NCBI GenBank assembly: GCA_020633195.1
Contig: JACKEC010000015.1
Span: 496,001-560,000, forward strand
Reading direction: 5' to 3'
Source: Sandaracinaceae bacterium
Lineage (GTDB): Bacteria > Myxococcota_A > Polyangia > Polyangiales > Sandaracinaceae
Length of the DNA stretch: 64,000 bases
Below, one piece after another: positions 1 to 10,474 of the stretch (its first letter is position 1; every line of letters starts with the position of its first letter). Under the pieces are notes generated by a model. It was not told where the DNA came from and did no database searches. It saw nothing but the letters and a program-made list of their open reading frames with translations. The translations under genes were made by a program, and so were the position numbers.

Positions 1-908
1 GGGTGAGCGCCCGTCACGACCGGCGACCAGGGATACTTGCCGGGCCGCTCGGCGCCGAAGTCGGCGGCGCGCGGCGAGGCGTCCCAGCCCGGCGCGACCG
101 AGGGCACGTAGGGGAGGTTGGAGCGGTCGGCGAAGCTCTGCCACTGACCCGCGCGCAGGCGCGCGCAAGCCTCGTAGTCCTGGAGCTTCGGCCCCTTCCA
201 CTCGGGCAGCAGGACGTAGTGGGTGACGCTGTCGAAGCCGAGGCCGCGTAGCTCGCCGATCACCTCGGCCGACGGATCGATCGCGGCCAGGTGCAGGCCC
301 GGCAAGCCGTGGTCGACGAGCCAGGCGCGCGCCTCGGCGATCGCGAGCCGCGCTCCTTCGAGCCCGAGCTCGCGGATGAAGAACGTCGTGTCGAAGATCG
401 AGAAGTAGGGCTTGCCGTCGACGCACACGTAGGCCTCGCGGCCGAAGTAGCGCTCGGCGAGGTAGGCGATCAGCTCCACGAAGTCGTCGACGTCGGACGA
501 GACCCGCCGGCTCTCGTCGATCACCGGCAGGTCCGCGCGCCGGACGGGCAGCACGCGCCGCGGCATCCGGTTGGCCCACATGACCGCGAAGGGCGTGCGC
601 GCCCCCTCTGCCGAGCCGAGGAACCCGAGATCGAGCCCGTCCTGGAAGACCCGCTTGCCGCGGCACCAGAAGAACCCGTAGACGAACGCGTCGACGCCGT
701 GCGCCTGCGCGAGCTGGACCCGCCGCGCGACCTCCACCGGATCGCGGTCGTCGTAGGTCCCGAGCTGCGGCACCCGCGGCTGCTCGTGCCCTTCGAAGCG
801 CGGCCGGCACGCCTCGACGAGCTCCCACTCGGTGAAGCCGGGATGGAACGACGCGTCCCGCTCGGGGATCGGGTGCCACCCCGGGTAGACGTAGGCCGCG
901 ATCCGCAT
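1..908 (-). CDS. WbsX-like glycan-processing protein (3'-partial)
   Basis: The reading frame starts at an ATG at 908 and runs off the window edge, so 302 residues are visible and the C-terminus is missing. The start reads MRIAAYVYPGWHPIPERD, and residues 20-50 carry GFTEW, then RFEGHEQPRVPQLGTYDD. This series (FHPGFTEW, GHxQPxxP, YD) is the N-terminal signature of the WbsX family, which is related to GH99 endo-mannosidases and is found in O-antigen and polysaccharide clusters. A later segment, VDAFVYGFFW, matches the second conserved strand. The family acts on polysaccharides, but whether as a transferase or a hydrolase is unsettled. It is transcribed away from gpmI, with 65 bp between the two starts. 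Family assignment is firm; substrate is unknown. Confidence 0.8.
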   Translation of the reverse strand, partial: MRIAAYVYPGWHPIPERDASFHPGFTEWELVEACRPRFEGHEQPRVPQLGTYDDRDPVEVARRVQLAQAHGVDAFVYGFFWCRGKRVFQDGLDLGFLGSAEGARTPFAVMWANRMPRRVLPVRRADLPVIDESRRVSSDVDDFVELIAYLAERYFGREAYVCVDGKPYFSIFDTTFFIRELGLEGARLAIAEARAWLVDHGLPGLHLAAIDPSAEVIGELRGLGFDSVTHYVLLPEWKGPKLQDYEACARLRAGQWQSFADRSNLPYVPSVAPGWDASPRAADFGAERPGKYPWSPVVTGAH

Positions 909-973
909 GGGGCGCCGATCCTAGCAGCCGCGCTGGCTCGCTCCTTCGGGCGATCCGCGATAGAAGCGCGGGC

Positions 974-2632
<1,659 letters not shown>

Positions 2633-2634
2633 AC

Positions 2635-3996
2635 GTGCGACATGCAATGAATCTTGCGGTGGTGCTCGCGCTGAGCGTCCCCGCGCTCGCGGGGGCCCAG
2701 ACGTTCCCGAACGCGCCGCGGACCGATCGGCTGCCGAACGGGCTCTCCGTGATCAGCGTCCGGACCGACAGCCCCGGCATCATCGCGTACTTCACGCTCG
2801 TGCGCGTGGGCGCGCGCGACGAGATCGAGCAGGGGCACAGCGGCTACGCGCACCTCTTCGAGCACATGATGTTCCGCGGGACCGAGACCTACCCGCAGGA
2901 CCGCTACGAGGCGACGATCCAGAGCTTCGGTGCCGACAACAACGCTTTCACCACGCAGGACATGACCGTCTACACGGTCACCGCGCCGAGCTCCGCGCTC
3001 GACCGCGTGGTCGAGCTCGAGGCGGATCGCTTCCAGCACCTCTCGTACACCGAGGCGGCGTACCGCACGGAGACCGGCGCGGTGCGCGGCGAGTACGACA
3101 TGAACGCGTCGAGCCCGTTCCTGCGCATGTGGCAGGGGCTCAGCGAGATCGCGTTCAGCCGCCACACCTACGGGCACACGACGCTCGGCTACCTGCGCGA
3201 CATCGAGCGCATGCCCGAGGAGGTCGAGTACTCCCGCAGCTTCTTCACGCGCTTCTACACGCCCGACAACTGCACCGTGATCGTCGCGGGGGACGTCGAC
3301 CACGACGCGTTGATGCAGGTCGTCCGGCAGCGCTACGGCGCCTGGCGCGGGCGTCGGGCGCAGCCGACCATCCCGGTCGAGCCGGAGCCCACCGCGGGCG
3401 CGCGCCAGCACGTGGACTGGCCGTCCGAGGCGGCGCCGCGGATCTTCCTCGGGTGGCGGCAGCCGGCGTTCGTGACCGGTCGCCGCGAGCGCGATCGGCG
3501 CGCGGCGCTCCGGACGAGCGCGGCGCTGCGCGTCGTCCACGGCCTCGCGTTCAGCGAGCCGAGCCCCCTCTACCAGCGCCTCGTGGTCGACGAGCAGCGC
3601 GCGATCGAGCTCGGGAGCTGGGACGAGGACATCACGCGCGACCCGCACCTGTTCGTGGTGCAAGCGACCTTGCGGGAGGGCGAGGCGTTCGACCCGATCC
3701 TCGCCGACATGCAGGCGACGATGGACGCGTTCGCGCGGGGCGAGGTCGACGCCGCGCGGCTCGAGGCGGTGAAGTCGCACGTGCGCTACGCGATGCTCAG
3801 CGACCTCGAGACGCCCTCTGACGTCGCGAACCTGATCGCGCAGTTCGTCGGCATCGGCGGGAGCCTCGACGTGCTCGAGGGGTTCCTCGAGGAGCTCCGC
3901 GCGGTCACCGCCGAGGACGTCGCCCGCGTGGCGCGCGACTACCTCACCGAGTCGCGCCGCTTCGTCGTCACCCTCAGCCACGGGAGCGCGCAGTGA
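2635..3996 (+). CDS. M16 family zinc metallopeptidase (active subunit)
   Basis: Secreted or periplasmic insulinase-like peptidase of 453 residues. The GTG start at 2635 is preferred because GGAGGG lies about 6 bases upstream; an in-frame ATG at 2647 is possible. A signal peptide ends near LSVPALAGA before QTFPN. The inverted zinc motif HxxEH is HLFEH (His73, Glu76, His77), and the third Glu ligand fits the downstream segment ending in GAVRGEYD. The peptidase domain fills the N-terminal half, followed by the M16C-like half. It overlaps the next gene by four bases (GTGA), a sign of translational coupling. In known bacterial M16B pairs, an active and an inactive subunit form a heterodimer that degrades peptides; that is inferred here. 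Confidence 0.92.
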   Translation: MRHAMNLAVVLALSVPALAGAQTFPNAPRTDRLPNGLSVISVRTDSPGIIAYFTLVRVGARDEIEQGHSGYAHLFEHMMFRGTETYPQDRYEATIQSFGADNNAFTTQDMTVYTVTAPSSALDRVVELEADRFQHLSYTEAAYRTETGAVRGEYDMNASSPFLRMWQGLSEIAFSRHTYGHTTLGYLRDIERMPEEVEYSRSFFTRFYTPDNCTVIVAGDVDHDALMQVVRQRYGAWRGRRAQPTIPVEPEPTAGARQHVDWPSEAAPRIFLGWRQPAFVTGRRERDRRAALRTSAALRVVHGLAFSEPSPLYQRLVVDEQRAIELGSWDEDITRDPHLFVVQATLREGEAFDPILADMQATMDAFARGEVDAARLEAVKSHVRYAMLSDLETPSDVANLIAQFVGIGGSLDVLEGFLEELRAVTAEDVARVARDYLTESRRFVVTLSHGSAQ

Positions 3997-5570
3997 AGAA
4001 CGCGATCGCGATCCTCCTCCTCGCCGCCGCCTGCGGCGGCCCCGCGCCCGAGCCGCGCGAGTACCCCCCCATGCCCGACGACGACAGCGCGGGCGGCGAG
4101 CGGCTCCAGGTGCTCGCGCGCGAGGCGCTGCGCGACGGACCGCGCATGCTCGTGCAGCGCAGCGCGTCACCGGTGGTGACGTTCCGGGTCGCGTTCGACT
4201 CGGGCTCCGCCGAGGACGAGGCGGGCCGCGAGGGCGTCACGATGCTCACCGCGCGCACGATGGCCGAGGGCGGCGCCGGCGACCTCACCTTCGCCGAGCT
4301 CAGCGAGCGCCTCTACCCGATGGCGGGGCGCATCGCGACGCGCGTGTCGCGCGACCAGACGGTGTTCGTCGGTCAGGTGCACCGCGACCACGCGGCCGCG
4401 TTCTACGAGCTGTTCCGCGACGTGCTCCTGCGCCCGCGCATGGAGGACGACGACTTCGCTCGCATCCGGCAGCAGGTCACCACCGAGCTCGCCGTGAACC
4501 TGCGCAACGCGGACGACGAGGAGCTGGGCAAGGAGAGCCTGCAGGCGTTCCTCTACGCGGGGCACCCGTTCGGCCACCCCGCGCTCGGGACCGAGGCGGG
4601 CCTCGCGCGGGTGCAGGCCGACGACGCGCGGGCGCACCGCGCGCGCTTCTTCTGCGCCGGCCGCGCGACCGTCGGGATCACCGGCGACTTCCCCGAGGGG
4701 CTCGCCGCGCAGGCCGAGCGCGACATCGGCCGGCTCAGCTCGGACGCGTGCGTCGGCCGCGCGATCCTCCCGGCGCCGACCGCCCCCGAGGCGCCACGCG
4801 TCTTGCTCGTGCACAAGCCCTCGGCGCAGTCGACGGCGGTGTCGATGGGCTTCCCGATCGACGTGACCCGCGCCCACCCCGACTACGCGGCGCTGACCCT
4901 CGTCGCGAGCTACCTCGGGCAGCACCGCCAGTTCGTCGGCCGCCTGATGCAGCAGATCCGCGGCGAGCGCGGCCTGAACTACGGCGACTACGCGTACGCC
5001 GAGCACTTCACCCAGGAGGGCTGGTCGCGCTTCCCGGTGCCCAACGACGGACGCCGCCAGCAGTACTTCTCGATCTGGCTGCGCCCGCTGCGCCCGGAGA
5101 CCGCGCACTTCGCGATCCGCCTCGCCGTCCGCGAGCTGCGCCGCGTCGCGTCCGAGGGGCTGACCCAGGCCGAGCTCGATCACGTGCGGGGCTTCATCCA
5201 GCAGTACTTCGCGCTCTACCTCCAGACGGCGGGCCGCCGCCTCGGCTTCGCGATGGACGACGCGTTCTACGGCGCGGACGGCGACTACCTCGAGCGCATG
5301 CGCGCGGCGTGGGCGTCGCTGACCCTCGAGCAGGTGAACGCCGCGATCCGTCGCCACCTGCGCCCGGAGCGCCTGTCGATCGCGGTCGTCGTCGCCGACT
5401 CCGAGGCCTTCGCGACCGCGCTCGCGTCGGACACCCCGTCGCCGATCACCTACGAAGCCGAGGTCCCCGCGGCGGTGCTCGAAGAGGACCGCGCGATCGT
5501 GGAGTACCCGCTCGGGATCCCGCGCGACAGGATCCAGATCGTCCCGCTCGCGGACATGTTCGCGCGCTGA
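3993..5570 (+). CDS. M16 family protein lacking the zinc site, lipoprotein
   Basis: Partner of the upstream M16 peptidase; 525 residues, GTG start overlapping the previous TGA. The N-terminus MKNAIAILLLAAACGG is a short lipoprotein signal with lipobox LAAAC, followed by a Pro/Glu-rich spacer. The M16 N-terminal domain is recognisable (VTFRVAFDSGSAEDEAGREGVT), but HxxEH is replaced by a segment reading GREGVTMLTARTMAEGG, so no zinc can bind there. The C-terminal half keeps the RGLNYGDYAYAE region typical of M16 inactive subunits, which help hold substrate. The lipobox suggests the pair is tethered to the envelope through this subunit. The 3' end converges on the next gene within a short hairpin. 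Confidence 0.9.
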   Translation: MKNAIAILLLAAACGGPAPEPREYPPMPDDDSAGGERLQVLAREALRDGPRMLVQRSASPVVTFRVAFDSGSAEDEAGREGVTMLTARTMAEGGAGDLTFAELSERLYPMAGRIATRVSRDQTVFVGQVHRDHAAAFYELFRDVLLRPRMEDDDFARIRQQVTTELAVNLRNADDEELGKESLQAFLYAGHPFGHPALGTEAGLARVQADDARAHRARFFCAGRATVGITGDFPEGLAAQAERDIGRLSSDACVGRAILPAPTAPEAPRVLLVHKPSAQSTAVSMGFPIDVTRAHPDYAALTLVASYLGQHRQFVGRLMQQIRGERGLNYGDYAYAEHFTQEGWSRFPVPNDGRRQQYFSIWLRPLRPETAHFAIRLAVRELRRVASEGLTQAELDHVRGFIQQYFALYLQTAGRRLGFAMDDAFYGADGDYLERMRAAWASLTLEQVNAAIRRHLRPERLSIAVVVADSEAFATALASDTPSPITYEAEVPAAVLEEDRAIVEYPLGIPRDRIQIVPLADMFAR

Positions 5571-5584
5571 CGGCGGGCGTCAGC
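5566..5584. terminator. Bidirectional hairpin holding both convergent stop codons
   Basis: Seven-base perfect arms, GCTGACG at 5566-5572 and CGTCAGC at 5578-5584, flank a five-base loop. The TGA of the M16 gene (5568-5570) and the TGA of the opposite-strand gene (TCA at 5580-5582) both lie within the stem arms. No T-run follows, as is common for high-GC myxobacterial terminators. Function as a shared terminator is inferred. Confidence 0.45.
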
Positions 5585-6956
5585 TCTCCGGGGGCGTGCA
5601 GACGTAGTCGCAGTCGCCGGCGTCGCAGGTGCACGGCGAGCAGCCGACGGGGCACATGCAGATCATGCCCGTCGTGCTCCTGTCGCACGCGGCGGCGCCG
5701 AAGTTGGTCTCGACGGTGGGGACCGACTCGCAGAAACCGGCGACGCACTGGCGCAGGGTGACCGTGCGCGTCTGGTCCCCGGACTCGGCGCAGCGCGGGT
5801 GGTCGTACATGCACGCGCTCCAGCCGCCGATCACCGTCGTCCCGCAGCTGTTGCCCTCGGTGGAGCGCACGCAGGCCCCCGGGTCTCGCTCCTCGAAGGT
5901 CCGCTCCTCGCAGACGGACCCGGTGCAGGTCCAGGTCGTCGTGTCCCGCGTCGCGTCGGTGACCTCCTCGCAGAGGGCGTAGGTGCACGTCCAGCCCGTC
6001 GAGCTGTCGGCGGGGCAGTCGGTGTCGCTCAGGCACTCGCCGCACGCGCGCTCGGCCTCGTGGCAGGTCTCGCCGGCGCACGGATCGGTCCCGCTCGGTC
6101 GGCACGCGCCCGCCGAGCAGCGGTCGGGCCCGTTGCAGAAGATCCCGTCGTCGCAGGTCACCGAGGCGCAGTCCGAGTCGGCGCAGTCGATCGCGCCGTC
6201 GCAGTCGCCGTCGAGGCCGTCCCCGCACTCGACCTCGGACGACCGGCAGCCCGAGGCGTCGCGGGCCGAGCCGGCGTCCCGAGGGAGCCCCGCGTCGGGG
6301 GGACCGCCCGCGTCGGGGACGCTGCCCGCGTCCGTGAGCGACGGCGTGCCCGCGTCGGGCGGGGCCGGCGCGCCTCGACAGCCGACGCGCGGGTCGCAGA
6401 TCTGGGAGGCGCCGCAGGCGCCGTCGTCGGTGCGCACGAAGCACACCTGGTCCATGCACTCGGCCGTCCCGCAGGCGACGGGGGACCGACAGCTCGTGGC
6501 GTCGCACGTGGCGTCGCAGTACTCCGGCGTCTCCGGGGTGCAGCGCGCGTCACCGCACGCGCCGCCCACGCAGACCTGGTCGCCCTCGCACGTCACGTCG
6601 ACGCAGGCGCTCACCACGAGCACCGTCACCGCGGTCGGTCCCCGAACCGCCACGTTCACGCGCCGGCCCGCGACGGGCAGCCCGTCGGAGTCGTGGAGCG
6701 TCACGTCCACGTAGACGGCGCCGGGGGTCACGCCTTCGAACGCGCCCACCCGCAGGCCCCGGACGACGTCGGTCGAGCTGACCACGGGCGTCTCGCGCAC
6801 CTCGAGCGCGGGCCCCGACGGGTCGACCCGATACTCTGTGCGAACGTAAGCGAAGTTGACGGCGGGGCGGAGATCGCTCCGGAGGTCGACGACGAGCGAC
6901 GCCTCGCCCGAGCACCCACACGCCCACACGGCGGCCGCGAGGAGCAGGTATCGCAT
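5580..6956 (-). CDS. Cysteine-rich surface lipoprotein with Asp-Ala-Gly linker and MopE-like repeat
   Basis: 458 residues, ATG start at 6956. The N-terminus MRYLLLAAAVWACGCSGE has a lipobox-like cysteine. Residues about 20-130 form a beta-rich domain (VYVDVTLHDSDGLPV). After that come Cys-dense modules, a linker with PDAG/TDAG/RDAG repeats, and a segment CGDGLDGDCDGAIDCADSDC that matches the MopE-type putative metal-binding repeat. The C-terminal third has paired cysteines spaced like disulfide-knotted adhesion modules and ends in a CxxCxC-rich tail. No catalytic motif was found. Such proteins are abundant on myxobacterial surfaces and their function is largely unknown. It appears monocistronic and converges with the M16 pair. 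Confidence 0.8.
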   Translation of the reverse strand: MRYLLLAAAVWACGCSGEASLVVDLRSDLRPAVNFAYVRTEYRVDPSGPALEVRETPVVSSTDVVRGLRVGAFEGVTPGAVYVDVTLHDSDGLPVAGRRVNVAVRGPTAVTVLVVSACVDVTCEGDQVCVGGACGDARCTPETPEYCDATCDATSCRSPVACGTAECMDQVCFVRTDDGACGASQICDPRVGCRGAPAPPDAGTPSLTDAGSVPDAGGPPDAGLPRDAGSARDASGCRSSEVECGDGLDGDCDGAIDCADSDCASVTCDDGIFCNGPDRCSAGACRPSGTDPCAGETCHEAERACGECLSDTDCPADSSTGWTCTYALCEEVTDATRDTTTWTCTGSVCEERTFEERDPGACVRSTEGNSCGTTVIGGWSACMYDHPRCAESGDQTRTVTLRQCVAGFCESVPTVETNFGAAACDRSTTGMICMCPVGCSPCTCDAGDCDYVCTPPES

Positions 6957-7020
6957 CGGGGCAGCCTATCACGCGTGCGCGCGGGGCCCGGCCCGCGATC
7001 CCTCGTCGCCCGTGGCCCGA

Positions 7021-7737
7021 TCAGCCCGCGAGCGCGGCGACGAGGTCCTCGAGCATCGCGTCCACGAGCGCGGCGCCCTTCTCGGCGGTCGCGAGGCTCG
7101 CGTCGCCGTAGATGCCCGACGGTGAGTAGCTCTCCGAGCTCTCGTCGGTGGGCGACCACGCGCCGGGGCGGACCTCGCGGGTCCACGTGGGCGCCTTCGT
7201 CATGTCCACCAGCTCGGGGTGGAGGTGGAGCATGACGCTCGTCTCGGCCTCGTCGCCGTGGCCGCCGCGGGGCTGCTCGAGCCGCTCGGCGCAGGCGCTC
7301 GAGTAGCGCGCGCCGCGGTACACGTGGCAGCCGCTCGCGCCTACGAAGGTGCTGCACGCGGAGTCGATCGCGCGGATGGTGCTGATGCCCGTGTTCAGGA
7401 CGAGCACCTTCGAGCCGCACGGGCGCCGGAGGTCCTCTACGAGCGCGAAGATCGTGGACTCGAAGGCCTCCTCGGGGACGCTCGTCGACCCGGGGTAGGC
7501 GCGGAACGCGGGGTAGTGGCCGTAGCCGACGGCCGGCCACACGAGCACGTCCGCGATCTTGGCGAGGCGCCGGCCGAGCGCCTCGGCGGTCAGGTAGTCC
7601 GTGCGCATCGGCAGGTGCGGGCCGTGCTCCTTGGCCGCGGAGCCCACCGGGAGCACCGCCGTCGCGCCGGCCTCGAGCAGGGGCAAGACGTCGGGCCAGC
7701 GGAGATCGTGGAGGAGGTGTCCCATGGCACGGATCAT
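7021..7737 (-). CDS. Creatininase-family amidohydrolase, divergent metal site
   Basis: 238 residues from an ATG at 7737 that overlaps the upstream stop as ATGA; a second in-frame ATG lies at 7725. The N-terminal metal motif is VGSAAKEHGPHLPMRTD (family consensus PVGSxEQHGPHLPxxTD), and the C-terminal GGHGDEAETSVML fits the family motif HAGExETS. The central NGHGGN motif, which supplies a His ligand in creatininase and MftE, is replaced by LNTGISTIRAID. This is either a separate subfamily with another metal arrangement or an impaired enzyme. Family members open cyclic amides or cleave small amides. It is the last gene of a four-gene overlapped operon. Substrate unknown. Confidence 0.8.
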   Translation of the reverse strand: MIRAMGHLLHDLRWPDVLPLLEAGATAVLPVGSAAKEHGPHLPMRTDYLTAEALGRRLAKIADVLVWPAVGYGHYPAFRAYPGSTSVPEEAFESTIFALVEDLRRPCGSKVLVLNTGISTIRAIDSACSTFVGASGCHVYRGARYSSACAERLEQPRGGHGDEAETSVMLHLHPELVDMTKAPTWTREVRPGAWSPTDESSESYSPSGIYGDASLATAEKGAALVDAMLEDLVAALAG

Positions 7738-8675
7738 TGCACGCGGAGCGACCGGATCAGCGCCCAGAGCCGCGGGGCCCAGACCTCGGCGCGCTCCGTC
7801 GGGACGCTCGCGCGCACCAGCAGCACTCCGCCCTCGACCTCGAGGTAGGCGCCGAGGAGGGTGAGCCGGACGCCCTCGATGATCGCGTAGGCCTGCATCG
7901 CGAAGCCGGTCGCCCCTTCGCCCTGGAGCTCGGCGAGCTCGGGCGCCTCGAGGGGCATGCCGCGGAAGCGCCCGCCGAGGAGCCGGCCGCGCTCGCGCTC
8001 GTCGGGGGTCTCGCCGGCGAGGTCGAGGTAGGCGACGTCGACCGCCGCGGCGAGGCGCGCGAACGGCCCCGGGTGACCGCCCTCGCGGAACACGAGCTGC
8101 TCCGTCGAGACGGGGACGAGCGGCAGCTCCTCCATCTCCGCCGCCTCGAGGCCGAGCGCGGCCTTCGGATCGATCGGCGCGCGGGCGTCGAACGAGAGCG
8201 AGTCGATGACGCGCGCCGCGTCGAGCGCGTCCTCTTCCGCGTAGGTCACCGCGAGGCGGGCGATGGCGCCGTCGCGCCAGATCATGACCGCCCGCAGCCG
8301 AGGCGCCGCGTCGACGGTGACCTCCACCCCCTCGGCGCCGTCGAGCGCGAACGGGCGATGCGCGATCTCCTCGCCGTAGCGCTCGCGGAGCTGCGCGAGG
8401 TAGGCCGTCGCGACGGCTCGCTCCGCGCCCTCGGCGACGGTCGCGTCGGCGAACGAGAGCTCGAGCGCACCCGCGCGCCACCGCAGCGTGTGAGGGATCG
8501 GCTGCGCGGGCGGCGCGAGCACCGACATGCGGCTGCCGGGCGGCGAGAGCCGCTCCATCACCGGGCCCGTCGCCTCGGGGGCGGGCGTCGCCGGCTCGGG
8601 GGTTGGCGCGCCGCCGCAGCCGATCGAGGCGAGCGCGAGGCACGCGAGCCAGCCCGTCGCGCGCCCGCGCCTCAT
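7734..8675 (-). CDS. Lipoprotein of unknown function
   Basis: 313 residues, ATG at 8675, two bases after the upstream GNAT stop. The signal peptide ends in ALASIGC followed by a Pro/Ala/Thr-rich tether (GGAPTPEPATPAPEA). The mature part is alpha/beta, with no recognised catalytic motif. One stretch (LRWRAGALELSFADATVAE) resembles the opening strands of small periplasmic beta proteins. Its stop overlaps the creatininase-like start by four bases, so the two are translated together. I do not recognise the family; gene context ties it to an SH3 lipoprotein and an amidohydrolase, perhaps in envelope upkeep. Confidence 0.75.
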   Translation of the reverse strand: MRRGRATGWLACLALASIGCGGAPTPEPATPAPEATGPVMERLSPPGSRMSVLAPPAQPIPHTLRWRAGALELSFADATVAEGAERAVATAYLAQLRERYGEEIAHRPFALDGAEGVEVTVDAAPRLRAVMIWRDGAIARLAVTYAEEDALDAARVIDSLSFDARAPIDPKAALGLEAAEMEELPLVPVSTEQLVFREGGHPGPFARLAAAVDVAYLDLAGETPDERERGRLLGGRFRGMPLEAPELAELQGEGATGFAMQAYAIIEGVRLTLLGAYLEVEGGVLLVRASVPTERAEVWAPRLWALIRSLRVQ

Positions 8676-8677
8676 GC

Positions 8678-9247
8678 TCAGCGGCCCTTCCACCGCTCGT
8701 TGGTGAGCGCGGTCAGCACGTGGTCGCGCCACGCGCCGTCGATGTGCAGGTAGTCGCGCGCGTAGCCCTGCGGCACGAACCCGAGGCGCCGGAGCAGCTG
8801 CCCGCTCCGCACGTTCTCGGGGCGGTGGTTGGCCTCCACGCGATGCAGGCCGAGCTCCGCGAACACCCACGCGATGCCCGCCTCGATCGCCTCGCGCATC
8901 ATCCCCTGGCCGACCAGCTCGGCGTCGATGCCGAAGCCGAGGTGGCACGCCTGGAACGCTCCGTAGACGACGTTGGCGAAGTGCACGTGGCCGACCACGC
9001 GGTCCGAGCCGCGCGGGGTCACGAAGAAGCGGGCGCTCACGCCCTCCTCCAGCAGCTCGGCGTCGAGCAGGAGCTGCTCGCGCCAGTGCGCCTTGGTGAA
9101 GAACGAGCGCGCGCGCACGGGATCCCACGGCGCGAAGTGCGCGCGGTTGCGCGTGTAGAAGTCGGCGACCGCCGGCGCGTGCTCGACGTCGAGGGGAGCG
9201 ATGAGCACGAGCCGGTCCGTCTCGAGGCGGACCGGGCCCGCGTTCAC
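8678..9247 (-). CDS. GNAT acetyltransferase, RimJ/RimL type
   Basis: 189 residues. The GTG start at 9247 overlaps the upstream TGA (GTGA), which fixes the start. It opens with VRLETDRLVLIAPLD, typical of RimJ/L enzymes. The acetyl-CoA loop is represented by LVGQGMMREAIEAGIAWVF (Q/RxxGxG/A region), followed by LHRVEANHRPENVRSGQLLRRLGF, the conserved HRVEA-xxxxENxxSxxLLxxxGF signature. The end reads YLHIDGAWRDHVLTAL, matching the usual GxWxDHxxY/L motif. It should N-acetylate a protein amino terminus or a small amine in the cytosol. Its place inside a lipoprotein operon is unexplained. Confidence 0.9.
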   Translation of the reverse strand: MNAGPVRLETDRLVLIAPLDVEHAPAVADFYTRNRAHFAPWDPVRARSFFTKAHWREQLLLDAELLEEGVSARFFVTPRGSDRVVGHVHFANVVYGAFQACHLGFGIDAELVGQGMMREAIEAGIAWVFAELGLHRVEANHRPENVRSGQLLRRLGFVPQGYARDYLHIDGAWRDHVLTALTNERWKGR

Positions 9248-10365
9248 TGGAGCTCGTCCGGGAGCTCCTCTTCCGGCTCGGGGGCCGGCGCCGGGGCTCC
9301 GCCCTCGACCAGCGTCAGGTCCGCCTCGCGGACCAGGCCGCGGATCGCGACCGCGTCGTCGACCGCGAGGAAGACGTCCACGAGGCCGCCGTCCTGCCGA
9401 CCGAGCTCGCGCGCCCAGCCTTCGCCGCGGAGCCGCGCGATGGTGCGACCGTGGAAGCGGACGCGCGCGCCGGAGGCGACGCGGTGGAGCGGGCCGCTCT
9501 CGAGGCGCATCCAGACGGGGCGCTCGCCGTCGGAGGCGGGCGCCATCGGCTCGGGAGCCGGCATCTCGCCGGCGCAGCGCTCGAGCGCGCCGCGCACGTA
9601 GCCGGTGACGTAGGGGCCGTAGCCCGCGCGCACACCGAAAAGGTCGTTGCGGGCCCGCAGCACCGTGACCGAGAGCGGCGGGTCGAGGGCGGGCAGGTTC
9701 GTGATCGGGTTGCCGTCCGCGCTCTCGTCGACCGAGAGGGTCTGGCCCGCGGGCAGGTGGTAGCACTCGCCCGGGGTGACGCCTTCGACCTCGCCCTCGG
9801 GCGGGTGATCGGCGAGCTGATCGGCGGGGTACGTCCCGACGAACGGGCCGATGAAGTTGCCGCCGCCGAGCCAGGGGCGGACCTCGACGCGCATCTGACC
9901 GGGGCTCGCCTGGCCGAGGATGCCGACGAAGTCGCCGGGGCCGACGTACGCGCGCGTCCCTTCGATGCGACCGCGCTCCTGCACGTACGCGCCGACGCGG
10001 GGCAGGGGGACCCAGCCCTTGGTCGCGAGCTGGCCGCCGACGAGCACCTCGACGCGGCCGTTGACCACGTTGCTCTCGAGGCGGACGCGCGTGCCGGGGT
10101 TGAGGTAGCCGACCGCCGGGGCGTCCTCGGCGTGGCCGAGGTAGATCGCCGGCCCGCTGCCGGGGCCGATCACCAAGACGCGCGGCCAGTCGGCCGGCGG
10201 CGGTCCGGGCTCGACCGCGGGCGCGCCACCGCCAGCCGTCGTCGAGCCGCCCGCGGACTCCTCCGCCGGGGGCCGTCGTCGACAACCGGGAGCTGCGAGC
10301 GCCAGCGCCAAAGCCAACAAGCAAGTCGTACGGCCCCACCCATCCAGACGAACCAAGGATCGCAT
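9244..10365 (-). CDS. SH3-domain lipoprotein
   Basis: 373 residues, ATG at 10365; first gene of the overlapped minus-strand operon. The signal peptide MRSLVRLDGWGRTTCLLALA leads to a lipobox ALAAPGC and an Arg/Pro-rich tether. Residues about 60-135 hold an SH3-like fold (VGYLNPGTRVRLESNVVNGR, later KGWVPLPRVGAYV), of the kind used to bind peptidoglycan peptides or mediate protein contacts. A second beta domain covers about 140-330. The C-terminus is Pro/Glu-rich. No enzymatic motif was seen. The operon (SH3 lipoprotein, GNAT, lipoprotein, amidohydrolase) suggests an envelope-associated role. Confidence 0.78.
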   Translation of the reverse strand: MRSLVRLDGWGRTTCLLALALALAAPGCRRRPPAEESAGGSTTAGGGAPAVEPGPPPADWPRVLVIGPGSGPAIYLGHAEDAPAVGYLNPGTRVRLESNVVNGRVEVLVGGQLATKGWVPLPRVGAYVQERGRIEGTRAYVGPGDFVGILGQASPGQMRVEVRPWLGGGNFIGPFVGTYPADQLADHPPEGEVEGVTPGECYHLPAGQTLSVDESADGNPITNLPALDPPLSVTVLRARNDLFGVRAGYGPYVTGYVRGALERCAGEMPAPEPMAPASDGERPVWMRLESGPLHRVASGARVRFHGRTIARLRGEGWARELGRQDGGLVDVFLAVDDAVAIRGLVREADLTLVEGGAPAPAPEPEEELPDELQ

Positions 10366-10474
10366 GCGGCCCTTCGTAGCAGAACGATCCCCGTCTGACC
10401 AAGATCCGGCCCCCGCGCCGCGCCGGTTGGACCCGGAATCCTGGGCCCCCGTCCCGATTCGGGACCGTCGCTCC

